A stretch of 64,000 nt of DNA from Streptomyces sp. MspMP-M5 (GCF_000373585.1 NZ_KB891880.1:95542-159541); one strand, 5' to 3'; positions 20,370-28,683 are shown, counted from the stretch's first letter. Made by a program: numbers and translations. The notes: generated from the letters alone by a model not told the origin.

Positions 20370-20546
20370 TCAGCTCCAACTGTGGCCGCAGGCCGTACAG
20401 ACGAAGGAAACACCGCCGTTGTCGCCCAGCACCTGCGCGACATGGGAGGAACCGCACGAGGGGCACTGGAGAGCTACCCCCCCGGCGGCGCACGCGGCAG
20501 TGGGGGCGGGCAGGCCCTCGGCCTCCCCAAGGATGCTCGTGGGCAT
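20370..20546 (-). CDS. Small zinc-ribbon protein, upstream partner
   Basis: 58 residues from ATG 20546 (MPTSILGEAEGLP), preceded by a strong ribosome binding site (AGGGGAGGAG). The frame is open to 20588, but that GTG has no such site. CPSCGSSHVAQVL and FVCTACGHSWS form a two-knuckle zinc ribbon like those of TFIIS or of DNA-directed polymerase accessory proteins. Together with the next gene it makes a two-gene unit of paired zinc ribbons whose role is unknown. Confidence 0.75.
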   Translation of the reverse strand: MPTSILGEAEGLPAPTAACAAGGVALQCPSCGSSHVAQVLGDNGGVSFVCTACGHSWS

Positions 20547-21085
20547 CGCGATCTCTCCTCCCCTGGCGGCGCCGTCCGATTCTGCCACGGACCGCCCACC
20601 GGGTCAGGCCCGCCCGCGCGGCGCCTCCGCCACCCCGTCGAGCGCTCCCGCCCCACTCGGCGCGCGAACGGCCCACCCACGGCGCCGCAACGCCCCGCCA
20701 GGCCCCGCCACGCCCTCCGGACCCTCCGCGCGGACGGCCGTGGAGTACCCCGGCCAGACCGGCTCGCCGGCGACGAGCCGTGAGGAGCCGGCGAGGAGCC
20801 GGTGAGGAGCCGGTGAGGACCGCGAGCGAACCCCAGCCGGGAACCAACGCCGCGGGCCCCGGAGTTCACCATCCGGTCGTCGGCCGGACCGGCCGCCCGC
20901 GGCCCGCGGCCCGCCCGTAAAGCCCGCGCGGCTCTGGAGCGGAGAGGGAAGCCCGGCGAGCCCGGCGGCATCGCGTCCAGGGAGAGCCGAGAGCCGAGCA
21001 TCCCGACGGAGTGACGTAGCGCACAGCCGGGTCGGCGGCTGACTGTGAACGCCCGGCCGCCGGTGCGACATCCGGCCGCAACGCG
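20547..21085. other. Long non-coding stretch ahead of tRNA-Ala copy 2
   Basis: About 540 bases with no supported gene. It contains an 11-bp GAGGAGCCGGT tandem repeat (20780-20818). Minus-strand frames cross it and even cross the tRNA gene, showing that they are chance openings. Confidence 0.55.
20780..20818. repeat. 11-bp tandem repeat
   Basis: About three and a half units of GTGAGGAGCCG/GCGAGGAGCCG in non-coding DNA. Confidence 0.8.
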
Positions 21086-21119
21086 AAGATCCCCACCTCC
21101 CGAGGGAGGCGGGGATCTT
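21086..21119 (-). terminator. Terminator of tRNA-Ala copy 2
   Basis: A 16-bp stem with one mismatch (AAGATCCCCACCTCCC 21086-21101 with GGGAGGCGGGGATCTT 21104-21119), 8 bp past the tRNA. The sequence is unrelated to the terminator of copy 1 but the position is equivalent. Confidence 0.85.
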
Positions 21120-21127
21120 CCGGATTG

Positions 21128-21200
21128 TGGAGCTAAGGAGAATTGAACTCCTGACCTCCTGCATGCCATGCAGGCGCTCTACCAACTGAGCTATAGCCCC
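21128..21200 (-). tRNA. tRNA-Ala (anticodon GGC), copy 2
   Basis: 73 nt, identical in sequence to 18145-18217, with the same GGC anticodon, discriminator A and no encoded CCA. The 5' flanks of the two copies share a CTGCGGTT...TCC stretch, so the promoter-proximal region was probably duplicated as well. Confidence 0.97.
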
Positions 21201-21315
21201 TGGTCTTGCTGCGGTTCCTTCGGGGTTTCCCCCGCGTTCCCCGCGAACAAGAAGAACTTTAGCCTGCGACCTGCCCGGATGTGAAATCCGATCCCGGCGG
21301 CGCTGCCCCCAGGGC

Positions 21316-21969
21316 TCAGGCGTCGTCGCCGAGCACCGGTTCCGGCAGGGTGCCGGCGTTGTGCTCCAGCAGCCGCCAGCCCCGTGCGCCCTCGCCCAGC
21401 ACGGACCAGCAGCAGTTCGACAGACCGCCCAGGCCCTCCCAGTGGTGGGCCTCCAGGCCGAGCAGCCGGCCGATGGTGGTACGGATGGTGCCGCCGTGGC
21501 TGACGACGACCAGCGTGCCGTCGTCGGGCAGCTTGTCGGCGTGGTGGAGGACGACCGGGGCGGCTCGGTCGGCGACCTCGGTCTCCAGTTCGCCCCCGCC
21601 GCGGCGCACCGGCTCACCGCGCTTCCACGCGGTGTACTCCTCCCCGTGGCGCGCGAGGATCTCGTCGTGCGTCAGGCCCTGCCAGACGCCGGCGTAGGTC
21701 TCCCGCAGCGCGGCGTCGTAGGAGACGTCCAGCCGCGTCAGGGCGGCCAGCTCGCCGGCCGTCGCCATGGCCCGGCGGAGGTCGGACGCGATGATGGTGT
21801 CCGGGCGCAGCGCGGCCAGCAGCCGGGCGGCCCGGCGGGCCTGGGCGAGACCGGTCTCGGTCAGCTCGATGTCGGTCGAGCCCTGGAAGCGGCGTTCCAG
21901 ATTCCAGGCCGTCTGGCCGTGGCGCCACAGGACGATGCGACGGCCACGACCGCCCTTGCTGCCGTTCAG
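21316..21969 (-). CDS. Histidine phosphatase (phosphoglycerate mutase-like) family protein
   Basis: 217 residues if it starts at CTG 21969 (L-N-G-S-K-G-G-R-G-R-R-I-V-L-W-R-H-G-Q). The phosphohistidine loop WRHGQTAWN lies at about 15-23, the second Arg in SDLRRA, Glu in LRETYAGVWQG and the second catalytic His in VVVSHGGTIRTTIG. These dephosphorylate sugar phosphates or other phosphoesters. No ATG, GTG or TTG lies between the rsfS stop and the catalytic motif. The CTG overlaps the rsfS stop (CTGA), implying coupled translation. The frame is open further upstream inside rsfS, but that part is a shadow. Confidence 0.88.
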   Translation of the reverse strand: MNGSKGGRGRRIVLWRHGQTAWNLERRFQGSTDIELTETGLAQARRAARLLAALRPDTIIASDLRRAMATAGELAALTRLDVSYDAALRETYAGVWQGLTHDEILARHGEEYTAWKRGEPVRRGGGELETEVADRAAPVVLHHADKLPDDGTLVVVSHGGTIRTTIGRLLGLEAHHWEGLGGLSNCCWSVLGEGARGWRLLEHNAGTLPEPVLGDDA

Positions 21970-22400
21970 CGCGCGTCTCCGTCCTCGTCCACGGCGGTGG
22001 TCCGGGCGTGCTCCGCGGCCTTGCCGCGGGTGGCCTTGGCGTCCTCCGGGAGGTCGATCTCCGGGCAGTCCTTCCACAGGCGCTCCAGCGCGTAGAACAC
22101 CCGCTCCTCGCTGTGCTGGACGTGGACGACGATGTCGACGTAGTCGAGGAGCACCCAGCGGGCCTCGCGGTCGCCCTCGCGGCGGACGGGCTTGGCGCCG
22201 AGGTCCTTGTTGAGGCGTTCCTCGATCTCGTCGACGATCGCCTTGACCTGGCGGTCGCTGGGCGCGGAGGCCAGCAGGAAGGCGTCGGTGATCGAGAGGA
22301 CGTCGCTGACGTCGTACGCGATGATGTCGTGCGCGAGCTTGTCGGCGGCTGCCAGGGCGGCGGCGTTGATGAGTTCGAGGGAGCGGTCCGTGGCGGTCAC
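21966..22400 (-). CDS. rsfS: Ribosomal silencing factor RsfS
   Basis: 144 residues from GTG 22400 (V-T-A-T-D-R-S-L-E-L-I). It binds bL14 on the 50S subunit and blocks 30S joining under nutrient limitation. Family sequence is clear: ADKLAHDIIAYDVSDVLSITDAFLLASAPSDRQVKAI in the N-terminal half and ARWVLLDYVDIVVHVQHSEERVFYALERLW in the C-terminal half. A short acidic tail follows. It lies downstream of the LCP and nadD genes on the same strand and is coupled to the phosphatase by the CTGA overlap. Confidence 0.97.
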   Translation of the reverse strand: MTATDRSLELINAAALAAADKLAHDIIAYDVSDVLSITDAFLLASAPSDRQVKAIVDEIEERLNKDLGAKPVRREGDREARWVLLDYVDIVVHVQHSEERVFYALERLWKDCPEIDLPEDAKATRGKAAEHARTTAVDEDGDAR

Positions 22401-22533
22401 AAGCGGCTTTCCGGGTCGGTGGGGCCGCTGCCGGCCGGGACGCGGGACGCGCGGCGGGGCCGCGGCGCACCTGCGGTCCTGGGCGGCCGGAGCGGCGTCA
22501 GGTACCCCTTTAGGGTCTCACGGACCACCGACA

Positions 22534-22564
22534 CTCCCGGCGGGCATTTCCGCCCCGCCGGGAG
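22534..22564 (-). terminator. Hairpin after the LCP gene
   Basis: An 11-bp perfect stem (CTCCCGGCGGG 22534-22544 with CCCGCCGGGAG 22554-22564) and a 9-nt loop, 19 bp beyond the LCP stop codon. It should separate the LCP gene from rsfS, at least in part. Confidence 0.75.
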
Positions 22565-22583
22565 GTGACCGCATCCTGCCTGG

Positions 22584-24431
22584 TCAGCCCTTGTAGTCCT
22601 GGCCCAGGACGACCGCGATGTCGGCGTTGTCGGCGACCTTGCCCTGCCGGACGGCGCCCGCCGGCAGGCCCAGCGTCTTGGCGACCTCCCCGGCCTTGGC
22701 CCGCTGCGCGGCGTCCCCGTACGTCACCTGGGAGGTGGCCGTGGTGCCGCCGCTGCCGCCGTCGACGAAGGTGTAGCCGCCGTTGAGCAGCGCGACCTGG
22801 GCCTTGCCGGTGGCGGCCTTGTCGCCGGTGGCGTTGCGGACCGCGACGCGCGGGGTCGCGCCCGGTGCGGTCTTCTTGACCGTGCCGCCCAGGATGTCCT
22901 TGACGGCGCCGGCCGCGGTGTTCTGGGCGATGGTCCCGTCGGCCTGCACCGGGAGCACCTCGGTGTCGTACTTGCCGGTCTTCGCCAGTTCGGCCCGCTG
23001 GGCCAGCGAGCTGCCCAGCTGGGCCTCGGTGAGCGGCGGGTCGAGGATCTGGAGCAGCGACTTCACGGTGGCGGTGGCGCCGTCCGCGTCGCTGGAGACC
23101 TTCTTCAGGGTGGCCTGCATGACCTGCCCGAACCGCGCCAGCTGCTTGGTCTGGGTGTCCCCGGGGCCCTGGTAGGTGGCGTAGGCGACGGCGGCCTGCC
23201 CGTTGAGGAGCTGGCCGGCGCCCTGCTTGACGGCCGGGGTGCCGCCCTTCTTGTCACCGGGGACGGCGGTGTCGGTGTCGACGGTGATCCCGCCGACGGT
23301 CTCGACGAGGTTCTCCAGGTAGGGGGTGTCCAGCCGCCAGCTGGCCTTCAGGTCGGCGCCGAGGAGGGTGTTGAGGGCCTCCCGGGTGGCGTCGGTGCCG
23401 TCGTCCTTGACGGACTTGCCGAGCGTCGTCGTGGTGCCGTCGTCCTTGGTGACGATGAGGTTGTTGGGCAGGAGGAGGGTGGTGCCCTTGTGGGTGGTCT
23501 CGTTGTCCACCAGGAGAGCGGTGGAGCTGTTGCCCGTCTTGGTGTCCCGGAGGTTCACCACGAGGACGTCGCGCTTCTGCCCGCCGGCCTCGGCGGCGGT
23601 GCCGCCGCCCGCGCCGGACAGCCCCGGCAGCTTGCCGGCCCACCACAGATAGCCGACGCCGCCGGCCACCAGGAGGGCCAGGACGACGGAGAGGGCGATC
23701 AGGCGGCTGCGGCCGCGACGTTTCGCCTCCTCGCGCCGCTCGGTGCGGCTCTCGGTGAACTTCAGCCAGTCGATGACGTCTTCGGAGTCCTCGTCCGGAT
23801 CCTCGACGAACGCGAACTGCTCGGTGTGGTACTCCTCCCCCGGAACCCCGGCACTCCCGCCGGCGGTCCTACCGGCGCTCTTGTCAGCCCCGTCGGGCGC
23901 GGACGGCTCCTCGGGGGCGGCCGTCGGTGCCGCGGCGGCCTGACCGGTGTGCGGCCGGCCCTCCCCGTAGGGGTCCTGCTCGTACGGCGGCTGCTGGGCC
24001 TGCTGCGGGATCCAGCCCGTCTGGTGGGGCGGCTGCTGCTGGGGCTGGGCGTACGGGTCGTACTGCTGGGGGTAGCCGGTCTGCTGCGGTACCTGCCGGC
24101 CGTAGCCGTCGTAGCCGTACTCCTGCTGCCCCTGCCCCTGGTACGGCTGCTGGGCCGGCGGTGCCTGGCCGCCCTGCGGCCCGTAGGGGGCATAGGGGTC
24201 GTAGGAACCGGGCGCGCCCGGGGCGACCGGCTGCCCGTAGGCGTCGTACTGCTGCTGCCCGTACTGCTGTTGCTCGTACTGCTGCGCCTGGTACTGCTGC
24301 GGCGCCTCGTGGGGCACCGGCCGGCCGTACGCGTCGTAGGCGTAGCCCTGTTCCGGCTGCCCCTGCTGCGGGGCGTACGGGTCCTGGGCATACGGGTCCT
24401 GCGGCCCGTACGGATCGTGTCGGTCGCTCAC
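22584..24431 (-). CDS. LytR-CpsA-Psr (LCP) family protein with LytR_C domain
   Basis: 615 residues from GTG 24431, with ribosome binding site AAAGGGG. LCP proteins attach glycopolymers to peptidoglycan outside the membrane. A Gln/Tyr/Pro-rich cytosolic arm (1-200) with QQY repeats precedes an acidic DPDEDSEDVIDWLKF segment and one transmembrane helix at about 244-266. An LCP-like domain follows (VVNLRDTKTGNSSTALLVDNE to about 450), then a LytR_C domain (RVAVRNATGDKAATGKAQVALLNGGY). The usual IPRDT Arg-Asp motif is replaced by LPNNL, so catalysis is doubtful. It is the second gene after nadD on the minus strand. Confidence 0.88.
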   Translation of the reverse strand: MSDRHDPYGPQDPYAQDPYAPQQGQPEQGYAYDAYGRPVPHEAPQQYQAQQYEQQQYGQQQYDAYGQPVAPGAPGSYDPYAPYGPQGGQAPPAQQPYQGQGQQEYGYDGYGRQVPQQTGYPQQYDPYAQPQQQPPHQTGWIPQQAQQPPYEQDPYGEGRPHTGQAAAAPTAAPEEPSAPDGADKSAGRTAGGSAGVPGEEYHTEQFAFVEDPDEDSEDVIDWLKFTESRTERREEAKRRGRSRLIALSVVLALLVAGGVGYLWWAGKLPGLSGAGGGTAAEAGGQKRDVLVVNLRDTKTGNSSTALLVDNETTHKGTTLLLPNNLIVTKDDGTTTTLGKSVKDDGTDATREALNTLLGADLKASWRLDTPYLENLVETVGGITVDTDTAVPGDKKGGTPAVKQGAGQLLNGQAAVAYATYQGPGDTQTKQLARFGQVMQATLKKVSSDADGATATVKSLLQILDPPLTEAQLGSSLAQRAELAKTGKYDTEVLPVQADGTIAQNTAAGAVKDILGGTVKKTAPGATPRVAVRNATGDKAATGKAQVALLNGGYTFVDGGSGGTTATSQVTYGDAAQRAKAGEVAKTLGLPAGAVRQGKVADNADIAVVLGQDYKG

Positions 24432-24455
24432 CGGCGCCCCTTTCCGTCTGCCCCG

Positions 24456-25067
24456 TCAGCGGTCGTCGCGGTACAGCTGCTTTTTGTCGATGTAGCGCAC
24501 CACACCGTCCGGTACGAGGTACCAGACCGGATCCCCCTGGGCGACGCGCGCCCGGCAGTCGGTCGAGGAGATGGCCAGCGCGGGCACCTCGACCAGGGAC
24601 ACCGCCCCCTCGGGCAGCCCGGGGTCCGCGAGGACGTGGCCGGGCCGGGTCACCCCGATGAAGTGGGCGAGCGAGACCAGTTCCGCCGCGTCGTGCCAGG
24701 TCAGGATCTGGCTGAGGGCGTCGGCGCCGGTGATGAAGAACAGGTCCGCGTCGAGGTGCTCCGCCCGCAGATCACGCAGCGTGTCTATCGTGTACGTCTT
24801 GCCGCCGCGGTCGATGTCGATACGGCTGACGGAGAACTGAGGGTTCGACGCGGTCGCGATGACCGTCATCAGATAGCGGTCCTCGGCCGGCGACACCGTC
24901 TTGTGGCTCTTCTGCCACGGGTGCCCGGTGGGCACGAAAACGACCTCGTCGAGGTGGAACTGGCTGGCCACCTCGCTGGCGGCGACCAGGTGTCCGTGAT
25001 GGATCGGGTCGAATGTGCCGCCCATCACGCCCAGCCGCCGCTTCACAGGCCCTGTGTGCTCTCCCAT
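24456..25067 (-). CDS. nadD: Nicotinate-nucleotide adenylyltransferase
   Basis: 203 residues from ATG 25067 ([26 protein letters not shown]). It joins nicotinate mononucleotide and ATP to make deamido-[15 protein letters not shown] is the nucleotidyltransferase (T/H)xGH site, and the second ATP motif appears as [13 protein letters not shown] (usually ISST.IR). FITGADAL fits the family. A second in-frame GTG eight codons later is an alternative start. Sits just upstream of the LCP gene (24-bp gap), probably co-transcribed with it. Confidence 0.95.
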   Translation of the reverse strand: MGEHTGPVKRRLGVMGGTFDPIHHGHLVAASEVASQFHLDEVVFVPTGHPWQKSHKTVSPAEDRYLMTVIATASNPQFSVSRIDIDRGGKTYTIDTLRDLRAEHLDADLFFITGADALSQILTWHDAAELVSLAHFIGVTRPGHVLADPGLPEGAVSLVEVPALAISSTDCRARVAQGDPVWYLVPDGVVRYIDKKQLYRDDR

Positions 25068-25120
25068 GCGAGCAGACCCTACTTGGCGGGACGCGGTCCC
25101 GGCTGCCGGGTCCGGAAGGC

Positions 25121-25282
25121 TCAGCGGTCGCGGTTGAAGCGGGTGGTGATCCAGAGCAGGAGAAGCAGGATGAAAAGGGCGCTGCCACCGGTGAGGTAGG
25201 GGCTCAGGCTTTCGTGCTGGCCGCCCTTCTGCCCGGCTTCGGCGAGGGTGACCAGGGACTGTGCGGCAGAGTGCAGGCTCAT
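25121..25282 (-). CDS. Small single-pass membrane protein
   Basis: 53 residues from ATG 25282 ([17 protein letters not shown]). One hydrophobic helix near the C-terminus ([22 protein letters not shown]) ends in a basic tail, giving an N-out topology. The frame extends to 25330 without start support. I know no function. It sits just upstream of nadD on the same strand. Confidence 0.7.
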   Translation of the reverse strand: MSLHSAAQSLVTLAEAGQKGGQHESLSPYLTGGSALFILLLLLWITTRFNRDR

Positions 25283-25449
25283 CGTTGGCGGGACCAATCC
25301 GGGCGGGGTTCGGACAAGGCTTTCCGCCACATCGTAAGCGCCACGTCACCGCGGGCTCACGCCGACTCCTCCTCGAAGGCGCCCGGCCGACGTCAGGGCC
25401 CCTTCCCGGTGCGGTGTCGGTCCTGCCGGTGCGATGTCCGGTGCGGTGT

Positions 25450-25599
25450 TCAGTCCTGGTTGCCGTAGCCGCGCAGCAGGATCCAGGCGAGCAGCACGGC
25501 GCCCAGCACACCGACGATGATCACGGTGCGCAGGATCCAGCCGGGGCCGCTGTCCCTGGAGGTCTCGGCGACGGCGAGCAGCAGGCTCGGATGCGGCAT
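25450..25599 (-). CDS. Small single-pass membrane protein
   Basis: 49 residues from ATG 25599 ([18 protein letters not shown]), with ribosome binding site GGGAG. One helix ([21 protein letters not shown]) precedes a short GYGNQD tail. No assigned family. It is divergent from the M48 peptidase gene. Confidence 0.7.
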   Translation of the reverse strand: MPHPSLLLAVAETSRDSGPGWILRTVIIVGVLGAVLLAWILLRGYGNQD

Positions 25600-25729
25600 G
25601 ACGATGGCTCCCTTTTGTGCGGGCCTGACGGGGACTGGTCCGCTCGCCAGCGTACGCCCGGGCATCCATTCGGCTGTCAGCGGCGTCCTCTAGGCTGAAT
25701 CACACGCAGTCGAACAGGGGGAGGCCCCA

Positions 25730-26824
25730 ATGACGGAGAGCCCAGACAGCGACGCGAACGTACCGGGCCGGAACCGCAAGCGGTTCCCCGGAATCTCGTC
25801 GCGGTCCTACGAGCACCCGGCGGATCGCTCGGCGCTGGTCGCGCTGCGCAAGCTGAGCGGGTTCGACACCGTCTTCAAGACGCTCAGCGGTCTGCTGCCG
25901 GAGCGCAGCCTGCGGCTGCTCTTCCTGTCGGACTCGGTCCGCGTCGGCGACCAGCAGTTCGCCCACCTCCACGCGATGCTGCGCGACGCCTGCTACATCC
26001 TGGACCTGGAGAAGGTCCCGCCGATGTACGTCAATCAGGACCCGCAGCCCAACGCCATGTGCATCGGCCTGGACGAGCCGATCATCGTGGTGACGACCGG
26101 CCTCGTCGAGCTGCTCGACGAGGAGGAGATGCGGGCCGTCATCGGCCACGAGGTGGGCCACGCCCTCTCGGGGCACGCGGTGTACCGCACGATCCTGCTG
26201 TTCCTGACCAACCTGGCGACGAAGGTCGCCTGGATCCCGCTCGGCAATGTCGCGGTCATGGCGATCGTGACGGCGCTGCGCGAGTGGTTCCGCAAGTCGG
26301 AGCTGTCGGCCGACCGGGCGGGCCTGCTGGTCGGGCAGGATCTCCGGGCGTCGATGCGCGGCCTGATGAAGCTGGCCGGCGGCAACCACCTCCACGAGAT
26401 GAACGTCGACGCCTTCCTCAAGCAGGCCGAGGAGTACGAGTCCGGCGGCGATCTGCGCGACTCCGTGCTGAAGATCCTCAACGTCCTGCCGCGCAGCCAC
26501 CCGTTCACCACCGTCCGCGCCGCCGAGCTGAAGAAGTGGGCCGAGAGCCGCGACTACCAGCGCATCATGGACGGCCACTACCCGCGCCGCGACGAGGACA
26601 AGGACGCCTCGGTCTCCGACTCCTTCCGGGACTCCGCGGCGCACTACGCCGAGTCGGTGCGCACCAGCAAGGACCCGCTGATGGGTCTGGTGCGCGATAT
26701 CGCGGGCGGCGCCGGGGACTTGGGCGGCAAGCTCCGCGACACCGTCTTCGGCTCGCGGTCCGGCGGCACGGGCGGAGCGGACGGCGCTAGCGGATCGGAC
26801 GGCTCGGGGTCGGCTGGGAAGTAG
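25730..26824 (+). CDS. M48 family zinc metallopeptidase
   Basis: 364 residues from ATG 25730, with ribosome binding site GGGGGAGG and a TAGGCT hexamer at 25691. HEVGH at 140-144 supplies two zinc ligands and the catalytic Glu, and KSELSADRAGLLV (about 193-205) the third ligand. A hydrophobic segment (TILLFLTNLATKVAWIPLGNVAVMAI) lies between them, so this is a membrane-associated M48 of the HtpX/YhfN type, probably cytosol-facing. The C-terminal Gly/Ser tail is disordered. Its 3' end overlaps the convergent gene by 38 bp. Confidence 0.92.
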   Translation: MTESPDSDANVPGRNRKRFPGISSRSYEHPADRSALVALRKLSGFDTVFKTLSGLLPERSLRLLFLSDSVRVGDQQFAHLHAMLRDACYILDLEKVPPMYVNQDPQPNAMCIGLDEPIIVVTTGLVELLDEEEMRAVIGHEVGHALSGHAVYRTILLFLTNLATKVAWIPLGNVAVMAIVTALREWFRKSELSADRAGLLVGQDLRASMRGLMKLAGGNHLHEMNVDAFLKQAEEYESGGDLRDSVLKILNVLPRSHPFTTVRAAELKKWAESRDYQRIMDGHYPRRDEDKDASVSDSFRDSAAHYAESVRTSKDPLMGLVRDIAGGAGDLGGKLRDTVFGSRSGGTGGADGASGSDGSGSAGK

Positions 26825-27911
26825 CCGAAAGCCGGCCGCAGAGCGCGGCGTCGGCCCGGCCCCGGGCGTAGGGGTCAGTGCCGGCGGGCCGGTCGGGGCC
26901 GGCGTGCTGCCCGGCGAGCAGCGGGTGCAGCGTGCCGGCCGGGTCGGCGGAGCAGCTCAGCGGCCCGGCCTGGAGGCTGCTCTGCACGACGGACAGGCGG
27001 TGGTCGGCGAGGTCGTCCCGGCCGATCCGGAAGTGCATCTCGCGCCGGACGGTGACGAGCGAGGCGGCGCCCGGCGTCGCGGTGCCGGTGTGCTGCCCGG
27101 CGGCGTCCCGCGGGGCTCCCGGTGCCGGCTGGACGGCGTAGACGAAGGTGTAGTCGGCGGCCACGTCGAGGGTGTCGGCGCTCACCTCCGTGGCGCTCAG
27201 GGTGCCGTCGACGCGGACGTCGCGGTCGGCGAGCGTGATCTGCTTCGGGTCGAAGCGGACGAGCCAACCGGTCGCCGCATCCCGGCCGTTGTCGTCGGGG
27301 TGCGCCAGGCTCCGGTCGAACTGGTCGAGTTGGCCGGTGTCCAGCAGCAGTCTGACGGGGCGTACGGAGCCGCCGGTGAGGGTGGCCGGATCCACCGACG
27401 AGCGGACGAGGTAGTCCTTGGCGATGCTCATCGCGGTGACGATCTGGCCGTCGGAGAAGTGCGCGGTGCGCTGGACGGTGGGGAGGTTGATGCCGGCCGC
27501 GCCGATGCGGTAGCCGGCGGCCGGGCTGTGCGCGAAGAGGTCCGCGGGGGTCGCTCCCGGGACGGTGCCGGACGGCGCCAGCGGCACCACCGAGGACCGC
27601 AGCGGCTGGGCCGGGGCGGGCTCGGGGGTCTTGTACGGGTGGCGTATGCCCATGTAGACGGCGGTGCCGAAGGCCAGCACGATCAGCAGCACCAACAGGA
27701 CCGCCTGGCGGGAGCCGCCCGGCCGCAGCCAGGCGTGGCGGGTCTTCACCGCCGGTGCGTGGTGCTCGCCCAGTCGCTCGTCGGCGGAGAACTCCTGCAG
27801 TCGCGCCGCGCGGACGAACCGCTCGTCGAAGACCACGGATCGGTACTCGTCGTCACCGCCTCCCGGGGCGCCGTCGGGCGTCCCTTCGGGAGGGTCACCA
27901 GGCCCGGTCAT
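26787..27911 (-). CDS. SVVFDE-motif membrane protein A
   Basis: 374 residues. A cytosolic N-terminus carries EYRSVVFDERFVRAARLQEF (about 22-41). One transmembrane helix lies at about 69-90 (AVLLVLLIVLAFGTAVYMGI). A long extracellular region has no cysteine-rich fold I recognise; one part (AHFSDGQIVTAMSIAKDYLVRSS) is well ordered by composition. The ATG lies 6 nt after TACCCT and is probably leaderless. The next upstream gene has the same motif, promoter and topology, so the two look paralogous. Function unknown. Confidence 0.85.
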   Translation of the reverse strand: MTGPGDPPEGTPDGAPGGGDDEYRSVVFDERFVRAARLQEFSADERLGEHHAPAVKTRHAWLRPGGSRQAVLLVLLIVLAFGTAVYMGIRHPYKTPEPAPAQPLRSSVVPLAPSGTVPGATPADLFAHSPAAGYRIGAAGINLPTVQRTAHFSDGQIVTAMSIAKDYLVRSSVDPATLTGGSVRPVRLLLDTGQLDQFDRSLAHPDDNGRDAATGWLVRFDPKQITLADRDVRVDGTLSATEVSADTLDVAADYTFVYAVQPAPGAPRDAAGQHTGTATPGAASLVTVRREMHFRIGRDDLADHRLSVVQSSLQAGPLSCSADPAGTLHPLLAGQHAGPDRPAGTDPYARGRADAALCGRLSATSQPTPSRPIR

Positions 27912-27917
27912 ACAACA

Positions 27918-27923
27918 AGGGTA
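27918..27923 (-). promoter_or_regulatory. Leaderless -10 (TACCCT) of SVVFDE protein A
   Basis: TACCCT-TGTTGT-ATG on the minus strand, with TTTACG about 16 nt further upstream as a possible -35. Confidence 0.5.
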
Positions 27924-27970
27924 GGTCTGACGGGGCCGACGTAAACGCCGGAGGACGCCGCGATTTCGGG

Positions 27971-28597
27971 TCAGTGCGACCCGGAGCCGGCGGAGAAGGA
28001 CGGGCGCAGCGGCTCGGCGGGAGCGCCGGGGGTGGGCACCCCGGGGCGGGGCGTGCCGAGCGCGTCCCGGCCGCCCTTGGGGGGCGTGCCGGAGGCCGGG
28101 GCATCGACGCCGGTGGAGCTGGCCGGGGCGGGGCTCTGGGTACGGCCGGCGGCGCCGCGGTAGACGGCGCTGAAGGCCAGCGCGACCAGTCCGACGCCCA
28201 TCACCACGGCCAGCACCCAGGCGATGGGGCGGTGCCAGCGGGCGGCGCCGCGGTAGGGGCGCAGGGATCCGCCGTAGGGACCATAGGCGCCATAGGGGTC
28301 GTCCGGGCCGAAGCCGTCGCGGTCGTCGGGGCGCTCGGCGAGATCGTCGTGGTCGTAGTCGTCGTCCGGGCCGAAGCCGCCGCCGGGGCGGGCGGCCGCC
28401 TCGGCCTCGGCGCGCGCCTCGGCGGCGGCGAGCATGCGCTCGACCGCCGAGGGTTCGTGGATCGTCGCGGCCCGTACGAAGTCCTCGTCGAAGACCACGG
28501 AAGCGAACTCCTCGTCCGCTCGTCCGTGGCTCCCGTGGTGGTGCTCGTCGGGCTCTTCGCCGTCCGGGAACGGCGTGCCCCCCGCGTCGTCCGGCAC
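27971..28597 (-). CDS. SVVFDE-motif membrane protein B
   Basis: 208 residues from GTG 28597. Its N-terminus (EFASVVFDEDFVRAATIHEP, about 30-49) matches that of the neighbouring protein. An acidic Asp/Gly/Tyr-rich stretch, one transmembrane helix (IAWVLAVVMGVGLVALAFSAVY, about 124-145) and a short Pro/Gly/Ser extracellular tail follow. It lacks the large outer domain of protein A. The GTG lies 6 nt after TACCCT. It is probably a membrane-tethered partner that shares a cytosolic ligand with protein A. Confidence 0.83.
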   Translation of the reverse strand: MPDDAGGTPFPDGEEPDEHHHGSHGRADEEFASVVFDEDFVRAATIHEPSAVERMLAAAEARAEAEAAARPGGGFGPDDDYDHDDLAERPDDRDGFGPDDPYGAYGPYGGSLRPYRGAARWHRPIAWVLAVVMGVGLVALAFSAVYRGAAGRTQSPAPASSTGVDAPASGTPPKGGRDALGTPRPGVPTPGAPAEPLRPSFSAGSGSH

Positions 28598-28603
28598 CCG
28601 TCC

Positions 28604-28609
28604 AGGGTA
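28604..28609 (-). promoter_or_regulatory. Leaderless -10 (TACCCT) of SVVFDE protein B
   Basis: TACCCT-GGACGG-GTG on the minus strand; same hexamer and spacing as the paralogous gene. Confidence 0.45.
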
Positions 28610-28683
28610 GCCCCGGCGGGGCCTTTTGGGCAGGGAGAGAAGCGACCGGACAGCGGCGTGAACGGGGCCGTGCGCGGGGTGGG

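Noticed and set aside
20604..21617. Minus-strand open frame of 337 codons
   Set aside because: It runs through the tRNA-Ala gene, its terminator and part of the phosphatase gene in the wrong frame.
24240..24420. CRISPR-like or satellite array in the LCP gene
   Set aside because: The repeats are imperfect codons for Gln, Tyr and Pro in a disordered arm, with no spacer structure.
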